A DNA stretch of 6,653 bases. Origin: Alphaproteobacteria bacterium. Lineage in GTDB: Bacteria; Pseudomonadota; Alphaproteobacteria; Rickettsiales; UBA998. Below the pieces are notes generated by a model. The model ran no database searches. It was not told where the DNA came from and worked only from the letters and a program-made list of their open reading frames with translations. A program made the translations under genes and the position numbers. Shown here one piece after another: positions 1-4,684 of this stretch. Each line of letters opens with the position of its first letter. Within the stretch, counting starts at the first letter, position 1. Location: assembly GCA_021730835.1 (NCBI GenBank), contig JAKFYP010000122.1:1-6653 (forward strand), given 5' to 3'.

Positions 1-67
1 AGGTCGCGGGGTCAAACGGTTGTTCCGCTAGTCTGGATATTGCCTCTTCGATTTCAACTGCGTTCAA
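1..67 (-). CDS. N-terminus of a probable DNA adenine methyltransferase (partial, cut by window edge)
   Basis: Twenty-two codons are visible before the window ends. They read LNAVEIEEAISRLAEQPF followed by DPAT. From memory, this closely matches the opening of a family of large class I SAM-dependent N6-adenine DNA methyltransferases found in restriction and defence loci, which usually begin MNAVEIE. The start is a TTG codon at 67-65. An AAGGGG ribosome binding site lies seven bases upstream, and no ATG or GTG is available in this frame after the upstream stop. The gene begins four bases after the stop of a helix-turn-helix gene fragment, as in a tightly packed operon. Catalytic motifs (FxGxG, NPPY) would lie outside the window, so function rests on the N-terminal resemblance alone. 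The alternative is an unrelated short open frame, but the acidic amphipathic start and its ribosome binding site argue against chance. Confidence 0.55.
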   Translation of the reverse strand, partial: MNAVEIEEAISRLAEQPFDPAT

Positions 68-71
68 AAAA

Positions 72-254
72 CTACCCCTTAGCCTTTTTGTTGTTTTGTT
101 CCTGTTTAGCTATCCATTTATCAATCTCACTGCGGCGAAAGCGCCATGAGCCGCCGACTTTGAAACCGGGAATCTCACCGCGTGCGGCCAGCGCATATAT
201 TCTGCTTGAGATGCACGTATTAAGTTGCCAAACCTCCCTCCAGCCGCCATTTCG
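72..254 (-). pseudogene. 5'-truncated excisionase-type helix-turn-helix gene (HTH_17/MerR-like)
   Basis: This minus-strand frame encodes REVWQLNTCISSRIYALAAR followed by GEIPGFKVGGSWRFRRSEID and KWIAKQ. That is the classic excisionase/AlpA-type DNA-binding domain: helix-turn-helix, wing with KVGGSWRF, and a final SEIDKWI helix. The conserved part starts only six codons after the resolvase stop, and there is no ATG, GTG or TTG before the domain. Immediately upstream in the same frame is the amber stop of the resolvase. A second frame offers ATG at 292 and runs into the HTH only through a -1 shift. The most likely reading is a regulator of the downstream methyltransferase gene that lost its 5' end when the resolvase was joined to it. 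Amber read-through or frameshifting could still produce the domain. The fragment ends four bases before the methyltransferase start. Confidence 0.75.
75..80 (-). promoter_or_regulatory. Ribosome binding site for the TTG-started methyltransferase gene
   Basis: On the minus strand AAGGGG sits seven bases before the TTG at 67-65. It lies inside the last codons of the helix-turn-helix fragment. It is the main sequence support for choosing the rare TTG start. Confidence 0.5.
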
Positions 255-875
255 CTAAGCTGTTTCAATAGATTCTCGTATGACTGTTTCATGTTGCCGG
301 TGACCCTTTTCTGATCCGGATTCTCTGTAAACTTTTACCGCCCTGCCTACTGTATTTGCTGATACACTCAGGAGTGCTGCTACTTCCCTTTGTGTTTTCC
401 CTTGGGCGAGCAATTCCCGCACATGCTGCACCTGGCCAGGTGATAAGGCATAAGGCCGTCCTACATGCTTGCCGCGTTTCTTGGCGGCTTTCATGCCTGC
501 CTTGGTGCGTTCGCGGATAAGATCGTGTTCAAACTCCGCCAAAGCCCCCATAATGTGAAAAACCAACTTGCCGCTGGTAGTGGTCGTGTCAATGCCATCG
601 GTAAGACTCTGAAAGCCTACTTCCTGCTTTCCGAGACGTTCTACCAGTTCACATAAGAAGGCCAGCGAGCGCCCGAGGCGGTCAAATTTCCATACGACCA
701 GCGTATCTCCCTCACCACAGGCACTGAGTGCCTGAGTGAGTCCGTCTCGCTCACTGGTAATACCACTGACACCGATATCCTGATAAATTACCTCACAACC
801 AGCGGCCTTCAGCGCATCAAGCTGTAAATTGAGATTTTGCTCGTCTGTCGAGACCCGTGCATAACCTATTTTCAT
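255..875 (-). CDS. Serine recombinase / resolvase (Hin/TnpR family)
   Basis: This is a 206-residue small serine recombinase. The N-terminal catalytic domain has YARVSTDEQN with nucleophile Ser9, the WKFDRLGRS motif supplying Arg66 and Arg69, and the segment LTDGIDTTTTSGKLVFHIMG leading into the long E helix (AEFEHDLIRERTKAGM). GRP at 139-141 marks the linker to a C-terminal helix-turn-helix of about residues 144-183 (QREVAALLSVSANTVGRAVK). Length and domain order are normal for resolvases and invertases. Its likely role on a plasmid is to resolve multimers, or it is the remnant of a Tn3-like element; no transposase or terminal repeats are visible. The start ATG at 875 is preceded by res-like repeats. 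The C-terminal tail after about residue 185 is not family-typical. It ends in an amber stop that opens directly into the HTH fragment in the same frame. Confidence 0.95.
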   Translation of the reverse strand: MKIGYARVSTDEQNLNLQLDALKAAGCEVIYQDIGVSGITSERDGLTQALSACGEGDTLVVWKFDRLGRSLAFLCELVERLGKQEVGFQSLTDGIDTTTTSGKLVFHIMGALAEFEHDLIRERTKAGMKAAKKRGKHVGRPYALSPGQVQHVRELLAQGKTQREVAALLSVSANTVGRAVKVYRESGSEKGHRQHETVIRESIETA

Positions 876-903
876 AAGAAATTTATGACATGCCCTTATG
901 ACA
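870..903. promoter_or_regulatory. Candidate res subsite / resolvase operator
   Basis: TTTCATAA (870-877) and TTATGACA (883-890) form an inverted pair with one mismatch and a five-base spacer. A second exact TTATGACA follows at 896-903, 13 bases after the first. Read on the minus strand the unit is TGTCATAA, which resembles the TGTC...TA half-sites bound by Tn3-type resolvases. The site covers the resolvase start codon, so binding would also repress the gene. The full three-subsite res architecture is not evident. Confidence 0.45.
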
Positions 904-953
904 TTTTCCAGCGTTTATTTCTCAACTCGTTATGTGGAGTGTCCGCGTGTGTC

Positions 954-988
954 AAAAGGGTTCCTTTTTGGTGTTTTCTTCTAGAAAA
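954..988. other. Two small AT-rich hairpins in the resolvase-parE gap
   Basis: AAAAGG-GTT-CCTTTT (954-968), followed by a further T, and TTTTCT-TCT-AGAAAA (974-988) are perfect short inverted repeats side by side. They lie between the convergence of plus-strand and minus-strand reading frames and could be weak terminators. Their stems have little GC, so this is tentative. The rest of 904-1069 shows only a possible plus-strand promoter. Confidence 0.25.
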
Positions 989-1069
989 GTGTTGTGCTCA
1001 CAGGTTGATTGTCAGAGCATTGAAACTTTTATATCGTGAAATTCGATGTTTATTTCATGTGGAGAGTCT

Positions 1070-1153
1070 ATGGTACACCTTGAAGATATTATGCACTCAC
1101 AGACTGAGCCTATTGCAGTTGTTGCGGGTCTTGCTGTCCAAGAATACGCATGA
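1070..1153 (+). CDS. Possible 27-residue open frame, unrecognised
   Basis: The frame opens with MVHLEDIMHSQTEPIAVV and ends at a TGA at 1151-1153. A GGAG ribosome binding site (1061-1064) lies five bases before the ATG. A possible promoter lies upstream, with TTGATT at 1005-1010 and TATATC at 1030-1035, although the 19-base spacing is long. The frame overlaps the 3' end of parE on the opposite strand. I do not recognise it. It may be the start of a gene truncated when parDE was joined here, or chance. The ribosome binding site is the only good argument for translation. Confidence 0.25.
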   Translation: MVHLEDIMHSQTEPIAVVAGLAVQEYA

Positions 1154-1397
1154 CCACGATTGCATCCGGGTCAATACGGTAGTAAATCGCATGACGCCCG
1201 TAGACACTGCGCCGGTATCCGGCGCGGATATGATCAACCGCTTGCCATTGCTGAGGATGTGCCGCTATCTCTTCAAAGCGTTCTATAAGCCCCTTGTAAT
1301 AACGGTCAGCCCTTTCCTGTCCGTGATGAAGCATGCCATATTCATATAACCGGCTTAAATCTTCATCCGCTTTACCGCTCAGTCTATAACTGGCCAT
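1110..1397 (-). CDS. parE: ParE-family toxin (RelE/ParE superfamily)
   Basis: A 95-residue protein with the ParE fold signature: an N-terminal strand MASYRLSGKADEDL, two helices carrying YEYGMLHHGQERADRYYKGL, then VDHIRAGYRRSVYGRHAIYY and a closing VVMRILGQQDP strand. ParE toxins poison DNA gyrase, while RelE relatives cleave ribosome-bound mRNA. The sequence fits the ParE side, because the RYYxGL and GYRRS..G.H.IYYRI pattern is typical of plasmid ParE. The gene overlaps the antitoxin gene by 14 bases, the usual antitoxin-first coupled arrangement. On a plasmid it would kill cells that lose the replicon. The length is normal and no damage is visible. Confidence 0.93.
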   Translation of the reverse strand: MASYRLSGKADEDLSRLYEYGMLHHGQERADRYYKGLIERFEEIAAHPQQWQAVDHIRAGYRRSVYGRHAIYYRIDPDAIVVMRILGQQDPQQLQ

Positions 1398-1641
1398 TGT
1401 TCTGCATCCGCTCCTGCACGGCCTTTCTGATGTCGTGAGGGGTGCGCAGGCTCATGCCGCTGTGTTCTCCTTCAATGAGGGCAGTCCGGATGGCTTCAAG
1501 ATCGGCGTTTTTTTCCTGATCGCGTCTTACAAGATCACGGATATATTCACTATCGTTAGTAAACTGCCCTGCGGTAATCCTCGCCTTGATCCATTGATCC
1601 TGCTGTTCGGTAAATGTAATTGTTTTTCTGACATTTCCCAT
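1384..1641 (-). CDS. parD: ParD-family antitoxin (ribbon-helix-helix)
   Basis: An 85-residue protein. Residues 1-42 form a ribbon-helix-helix DNA-binding domain (KTITFTEQQDQWIKARI, then SEYIRDLVRRDQ). The charged C-terminal half (LEAIRTALIEGEHSG...DIRKAVQERM) would wrap and neutralise ParE. GGAGG on the minus strand lies eight bases before the ATG at 1641; an earlier ATG right after it is in another frame and is not used. The pair is transcribed leftward, and the upstream region carries repeated GGTG/CACC half-sites suited to autoregulation. Function is assigned from family resemblance and from coupling to parE. Confidence 0.93.
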   Translation of the reverse strand: MGNVRKTITFTEQQDQWIKARITAGQFTNDSEYIRDLVRRDQEKNADLEAIRTALIEGEHSGMSLRTPHDIRKAVQERMQNNGQL

Positions 1642-1659
1642 GTCTCATGCCTCCACTAT

Positions 1660-1706
1660 GGTGCAAATAATTATGTTATTGGTGTAATATAGCACAATTT
1701 AGCACC
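1660..1706. promoter_or_regulatory. parDE promoter/operator region
   Basis: Four related half-sites occur: GGTGC (1660-1664), GGTGT (1681-1685, 21 bases on), AGCAC (1691-1695) and AGCACC (1701-1706, 10 bases on). The first two face the last two. They flank a minus-strand TATATT (1691-1686) that is a reasonable -10 element; no good -35 is seen. Regular helical spacing around a promoter fits cooperative binding by a ribbon-helix-helix antitoxin. Confidence 0.45.
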
Positions 1707-1744
1707 ACATGGAAGAGCGAAAGTCTTTGCACATGATAGGCACT

Positions 1745-1778
1745 TATTTACATAAAAACGTATTTACGTAAATACGTT
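1745..1778. repeat. Partition-repeat cluster A with a 22-bp perfect palindrome
   Basis: TATTTACATAA (1745-1755) is followed by TATTTACGTAA (1761-1771). The second copy lies inside a perfect 22-bp palindrome at 1757-1778, whose arms read AACGTATTTAC and mirror exactly. The motif TATTTACRTAA recurs in the same orientation at 2075, 2099 and 2716, all around the parA operon. The cluster lies just past the stop of the ribbon-helix-helix partner gene and is AT-rich, so it does not look like an intrinsic terminator. A centromere-like (parS) or operator site is the best guess. Confidence 0.6.
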
Positions 1779-1787
1779 AATACATCA

Positions 1788-2054
1788 TTACTTACTGTCT
1801 AAAAAAGCATCCAGTGCGCTAACAAGTATGTCCTGATTGCTCAGGCGCGGCATATACTGCGCCCCGTAAGCCAGCATCCGTTGATACCGCTCTTGGTCAA
1901 GCCTGACCGTAATGGCAACCGTTGTTTTTGTCCCGTGTGGCAATCTTGCTGCTTTAGCGAGTGCAGCCTCCGGGGGATTTTCAGCGGGTGCCGCTCCTCC
2001 CTTGCGTGCTAACAGACCGGATTGCAGAGAAGCGGCTTTGTTGCTCTTCGCCAT
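1788..2054 (-). CDS. Small ribbon-helix-helix partition partner of ParA (ParG/ParB-like)
   Basis: An 88-residue basic protein. Residues 1-43 are Lys/Ala/Pro-rich and probably flexible, like the mobile N-terminal tails of ParG-type proteins that stimulate the ATPase. From about residue 44, TTVAITVRLDQERYQRMLAY and LSNQDILVSALDAFLDSK look like the strand and two helices of a ribbon-helix-helix dimer. The gene starts four bases after the parA stop, with an AAGGAG ribosome binding site nine bases upstream that overlaps the parA end. Gene order and size match type Ib partition operons (ParF/ParG), in which this protein binds the centromere and represses the operon. Sequence similarity to a named family is not certain, so the role rests on fold pattern and context. 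Confidence 0.75.
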   Translation of the reverse strand: MAKSNKAASLQSGLLARKGGAAPAENPPEAALAKAARLPHGTKTTVAITVRLDQERYQRMLAYGAQYMPRLSNQDILVSALDAFLDSK

Positions 2055-2058
2055 AGTA

Positions 2059-2694
2059 TCAGTCTCCTTTCCCGTATTTACGTAATTGCGCTAAGACGTA
2101 TTTACATAATAACGTAATTTCCTGCGCGGAAGGCGAAGCAGGAGAAAGCTCCGACACCGTGCGGCCATCAATCATACTGGCGGCGAAGTCCACCCGGTGA
2201 TGCACCGTGACAGGGGCCACCTTGCCATGCTCGGCGAGTGCGCCTATGGCCTGTTTAGCAATATTGGAGCGAGGCGTTGCGCCATTGATGACAAAGCAAA
2301 AAGGCTTCCGGGCGTTCTCGACCATCTCCACCACGCCTGCCACGGCCCGTAAGTCGTGAGGGCTGGGCCGTATCGGAATCAACACAAAATCGGCGGCGAT
2401 ATTTGCCGCTTTAATGGTGTCGAGCGTCTGCGGCGGGGTATCAATCACCACCAGCTTGATGCCCTGTTGCTGAAGGCGTGTGAGGTGTTCCGGCAGTTGG
2501 GCAATGGTGACGGTCGCAAACAGTGGCGTGCTGGCCTCCCGTGTATTCCACCATGCGGCAAGGCTCCCCTGTGGGTCGGTATCAATCACGGCAACCGGGC
2601 CTGCCTTGCTGCGTTCGGCTTCAACCGCTACATGCGCGGCAAGCGTCGTCTTCCCCGTCCCGCCTTTGTGAGAGGCAATGGTAAGTATACGCAT
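2059..2694 (-). CDS. parA: ParA-family partition ATPase (ParF-like)
   Basis: A 211-residue P-loop ATPase of the small ParA/MinD class. It has the deviant Walker A KGGTGKTT at residues 10-17 with signature Lys10, the A' motif DTDPQGS at 38-44, and Walker B/switch LVVIDTPP at 81-88. There is no N-terminal helix-turn-helix, which places it with type Ib (ParF) rather than P1-type ParA. It would form nucleoid- or polymer-based gradients that move plasmid copies through its ribbon-helix-helix partner encoded next. GGAG lies eight bases before the ATG at 2694. A likely promoter lies at 2752-2780 with repeats over its start point. The last codons (KYVLAQLRKYGK) are written with two copies of the partition repeat, so coding and site functions overlap. 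Confidence 0.95.
   Translation of the reverse strand: MRILTIASHKGGTGKTTLAAHVAVEAERSKAGPVAVIDTDPQGSLAAWWNTREASTPLFATVTIAQLPEHLTRLQQQGIKLVVIDTPPQTLDTIKAANIAADFVLIPIRPSPHDLRAVAGVVEMVENARKPFCFVINGATPRSNIAKQAIGALAEHGKVAPVTVHHRVDFAASMIDGRTVSELSPASPSAQEITLLCKYVLAQLRKYGKGD
2073..2117. repeat. Partition-repeat cluster B inside the 3' end of parA
   Basis: CGTATTTACGTAA (2073-2085) and CGTATTTACATAA (2097-2109) are two copies 24 bases apart, followed by AACGTAA (2111-2117). They match the repeats upstream of parA and beyond the partner gene. They lie wholly within parA codons, just ahead of the ribosome binding site of the partner gene. Confidence 0.6.
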
Positions 2695-2713
2695 GAACGT
2701 AACTCCATAAAAG

Positions 2714-2742
2714 CGTATTTACGTAAGTACGTTAAAACGTAC
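2714..2742. promoter_or_regulatory. Partition-repeat cluster C / par operator
   Basis: CGTATTTACGTAA (2714-2726) abuts GTACGTT-AA-AACGTAC (2727-2742), an inverted repeat with perfect seven-base arms. The block sits between the parA start and its probable promoter, about where transcription would begin. Binding by the partition proteins here would repress the operon. Confidence 0.6.
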
Positions 2743-2751
2743 CTGCGTAAG

Positions 2752-2780
2752 ACTATGACATGCCAAACCGGGAAGGTAAA
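2752..2780 (-). promoter_or_regulatory. Probable parA promoter
   Basis: On the minus strand TTTACC (2780-2775), a 17-base spacer and CATAGT (2757-2752) each match four of six sigma-70 consensus positions. The start point would fall at about 2745, right at repeat cluster C. Confidence 0.4.
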
Positions 2781-2838
2781 CCGTAAAATGCGGTGAAACC
2801 CCAAGGAGTTTTCGCTCAGTCATGTTTGTACATGCACG

Positions 2839-4143
2839 CTACCGCTCATGGCCATAAAACCGCTCCCACCATTCGCGCTCTAGGTCGGCGGTAAGCGCTG
2901 CTGCAATGCCTTGACGTGCTGCAACAAACCGTCGATGTCCTGCTGCAAAACGGTAAGCCGTGCGGTGGTAGCGTCGAGTTGCGCGGTCAAGGTGTGCAAG
3001 TGCGTCAGCATAGCGGTGTCGCGCTCGTTCAAGTAACGCTCGAACATCGTGAACAGTTGGAAGCGCAGGTCGCTGTCCATACGTTTTGTCCTCCTCCGCG
3101 ATGGCGCGGGCGGTGCGCCTCCGGCGTTCCCGCTTCTGCCGGGAAGGTGAAGGCTGCTTAGGATCAGGGGGGTCTATCGTCTCGTCTCCAAGTTCCTGCC
3201 GTAAGTGTGTATCAAGATCAGGATCGGGGGTACGCTCCGGGGTGTCTCCTCTTTGCCTGCCGTAGCGTTGCTGGTGGTAGGCGGCACGGGTTGCCGCCAT
3301 CGCCTCCAGTGTCGCCGCAAGCGCGGCAGCGCGTTCCGGGTCAGGGACGTTATAGCAAACCGGCGTGGGGCGCTCCCCGGCCTGCCAGTCGTCACGCTGA
3401 TAGAGTCCTCCTTTGAGCCGTACCCGTTCACCAGTCGCCGGAATCAGCACCGTAAGATAGTCTTTCCCGGTGCGGGGTATCTCGTAACCCTGTGCCAGCA
3501 GGTAACACTCGACCCCTGTCCGGTCGGTAATACGCCCTGCGTCGGCTTCCTGCCGTATTGCCTCGGTGATTGTCTCCCGCAGGTCGGCCTTTCTGGCGTT
3601 CCCTCTGCGCTTGTCTGTTGCCTGCTGCTTGGCAAGATGGTTGGGCACGCTCACATCCCGTGCGCGGGCCGGGTCGTCCGGATCAGCTAGTCCATACTCG
3701 GCGTTGATCATGCTACGGAACGTATCAAAAAGCTGCTGGCTCTGCTTGCCGGGGGGGTCAATGTTCAGGCTCCGTAGGCTGGTAAGTTCTACGCGGGGAA
3801 TCAAAAAATTGAGTTCATGGTGCTGGGCATGGCTGTGCCGTACCCATAAAATGGCGTACTGGTCACGGTCAAGCCCGGCAAAAGCTACCCGTTCAAACTC
3901 GTCCATAATGGCCTGTTCCATCGCAGGCGTGATGACTTCTCCCGGTGCAAAGCTCAAAACCCCGGATTTGTATTTTTTCTCAAACGGCAGGGAATCACAG
4001 AGCCGTAACAGAAATTCCGGCTCACCGCGCAACACCATGGGCACAGGTTGCCGCTGCGTACCGTCCGGGTTGGTCGGGCCGGTGAGATACTTAACGGCGG
4101 CGCGGGCGCTGCCCGTGCCGTACTTCGAGAAGCCTACGATCAT
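2839..4143 (-). CDS. mobA: Relaxase MobA, ColE1-like MOBP/HEN type
   Basis: The preferred start at 4143 gives a 434-residue DNA relaxase that would nick oriT and stay covalently bound to the transferred strand. ATG there is preceded by GGGAGGA eight bases upstream, and the protein begins MIVGFSKYG, as ColE1-type MobA begins MIVKF. An upstream ATG at 4200 would add 19 residues unlike the family. Tyr19 (AAVKYLTG) matches the catalytic Tyr of ColE1 MobA. The stretch ILWVRHSHAQHHELNFLIPR holds His103, Glu110 and Asn112, the H-E-N variant of the metal-binding triad. KKYKSGVLSF and RLKGGLYQ are further family landmarks. The C-terminal 130 residues are Arg-rich and helical. The gene overlaps mobC by 53 bases. 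No primase or VirD4-type gene is present, so transfer would need a helper plasmid. Confidence 0.93.
   Translation of the reverse strand: MIVGFSKYGTGSARAAVKYLTGPTNPDGTQRQPVPMVLRGEPEFLLRLCDSLPFEKKYKSGVLSFAPGEVITPAMEQAIMDEFERVAFAGLDRDQYAILWVRHSHAQHHELNFLIPRVELTSLRSLNIDPPGKQSQQLFDTFRSMINAEYGLADPDDPARARDVSVPNHLAKQQATDKRRGNARKADLRETITEAIRQEADAGRITDRTGVECYLLAQGYEIPRTGKDYLTVLIPATGERVRLKGGLYQRDDWQAGERPTPVCYNVPDPERAAALAATLEAMAATRAAYHQQRYGRQRGDTPERTPDPDLDTHLRQELGDETIDPPDPKQPSPSRQKRERRRRTARAIAEEDKTYGQRPALPTVHDVRALLERARHRYADALAHLDRATRRYHRTAYRFAAGHRRFVAARQGIAAALTADLEREWWERFYGHER
2880..3080 (-). CDS. Nested small coiled-coil protein inside mobA (MobB/MobD-like position)
   Basis: A 66-residue frame lies wholly inside the 3' part of mobA in a different frame. 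Its ATG at 3080 is preceded by a near-perfect ribosome binding site, GGAGGAGG, nine bases upstream. The protein begins MDSDLRFQLFTMFERYLNER and continues as one amphipathic heptad-patterned helix rich in Leu, Gln and Thr (LTVLQQDIDGLLQHVKALQQ), ending RLPPT. There is no signal peptide. In ColE1, mobB and mobD are also encoded within mobA in another frame, and they assist the relaxosome. I infer a similar accessory role from position, not from sequence identity. The strong ribosome binding site and clean helical pattern distinguish it from the antisense shadows around it. Confidence 0.65.
   Translation of the reverse strand: MDSDLRFQLFTMFERYLNERDTAMLTHLHTLTAQLDATTARLTVLQQDIDGLLQHVKALQQRLPPT
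3090..3097 (-). promoter_or_regulatory. Ribosome binding site of the nested mob gene
   Basis: GGAGGAGG on the minus strand, nine bases before the ATG at 3080 and embedded in mobA codons. It is one of the strongest ribosome binding sites in the window. Confidence 0.65.
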
Positions 4144-4462
4144 CGGCTTGTTCCTCCCACCTTTCGATACACCGTAGTACCTCGTCTTGAATCGCCTCAA
4201 GGCGCACCAGCACCTTGAAGGCGTCTGCCTGCCCTTTCCACGTATTCACCCAGCGAGCAATCATGTTCAGGTTGGCGTTAATACGGTTCAGGGTCGCATT
4301 GCGCTGGCGCTCCGCATCCCGGTCACGAATCGTGACTTTGCCTGCGTGGTCACGCAATAAGGCCGAAAAACCGCCTACGGCGGCGGCCTTCGCGGCTAAG
4401 GCCGCATGCTCTTCTTCACTGACACGGAAGCGGATAACGCGCTGTCGGGGGGATTGGGCCAT
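4091..4462 (-). CDS. mobC: MobC-family relaxosome accessory protein
   Basis: A 123-residue protein beginning MAQSPRQRVIRFRVSEEEHA. The N-terminal VIRFRVSEEEHAALAAKAAA is ribbon-helix-helix-like. The central block LNRINANLNMIARWVNTWKG plus ADAFKVLVRLEAIQDEVLRC is the BacMobC signature (LNxIxxNLNQIARxxN). MobC proteins bind and open oriT so that the relaxase can nick. The open frame extends upstream to 4726, but ATG at 4462 has AGGAG eight bases before it, matches the family start, and leaves the inverted repeats upstream non-coding. The 3' end overlaps mobA by 53 bases, so the two are likely translationally coupled. Confidence 0.9.
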   Translation of the reverse strand: MAQSPRQRVIRFRVSEEEHAALAAKAAAVGGFSALLRDHAGKVTIRDRDAERQRNATLNRINANLNMIARWVNTWKGQADAFKVLVRLEAIQDEVLRCIERWEEQADDRRLLEVRHGQRPRRR

Positions 4463-4492
4463 GCGGCTGGCTCCTGTGGGTTGAACGGGGGT

Positions 4493-4547
4493 CAAGGGGG
4501 TGTCCCCTTGCAAGGCCCAATGCGCGTAGCTACATTGGGGGGCCTTG
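4493..4547. repeat. Two contiguous inverted repeats upstream of mobC
   Basis: CAAGGGG-GTGT-CCCCTTG (4493-4510) is a perfect hairpin. It abuts CAAGGCCCAATG (4511-4522), which pairs across a ten-base loop with CATTGGGGGGCCTTG (4533-4547). At the junction CCTTGCAAGG (4506-4515) is itself palindromic, so alternative pairings exclude each other. The first stem lies 16 bases from the mobC ribosome binding site. Confidence 0.7.
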
Positions 4548-4570
4548 TTCCTCTCCTCCGGCTCCACCCC

Positions 4571-4599
4571 AGCATAACTGAAGAGAAGGCGGAAAGCAA
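4571..4599 (-). promoter_or_regulatory. Possible mobCA promoter
   Basis: Minus-strand TTGCTT (4599-4594), 17 bases, then TATGCT (4576-4571). Match to sigma-70 is moderate at best. If used, the transcript would include both hairpins before mobC. Confidence 0.3.
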
Positions 4600-4684
4600 G
4601 CGGCAGGCGCATCGCCTTCCGGCAGGACAGGCGCACAAAGCGCGATGGCTTGGCAAGGCAGGGAGAAGACGCTAGGGTAGCACG

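Larger units (their letters stand above)
4463..4684. other. Candidate oriT and mob control region
   Basis: This is the divergent gap between mobC and the 120-residue gene, the usual location of oriT in ColE1-like mob regions. It holds back-to-back hairpins (4493-4547), the pair GAAGGCG (4585-4591) / CGCCTTC (4613-4619), and GCGC-ACAAA-GCGC (4631-4634 / 4639-4643, overlapping by one G). Two sequences resemble the ColE1 nic octamer CTGGCTTA: CTGGCTCC (4466-4473) and ATGGCTTG (4645-4652). I cannot choose between them. The oriT call is from position and structure. Confidence 0.5.

Noticed and set aside
40..258. 72-residue plus-strand frame with a hydrophobic signal-like stretch
   Set aside because: It is antisense to the helix-turn-helix fragment and the methyltransferase start, whose protein-level signatures are convincing.
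255..903. Complete transposon carrying the resolvase
   Set aside because: No transposase and no terminal inverted repeats or target duplications could be seen; only the resolvase and res-like repeats are present.
837..1349. 170-residue plus-strand frame
   Set aside because: It runs antisense through parE and the non-coding gap, lacks a ribosome binding site and shows no domain.
2356..2796. 146-residue plus-strand frame opposite parA
   Set aside because: It is a shadow of parA; it continues through the par promoter and operator without any recognisable motif.
3205..4177. Long plus-strand frames opposite mobA
   Set aside because: They mirror mobA on the other strand, with Arg/Ser/Pro-rich composition typical of antisense reading of a GC-rich gene.
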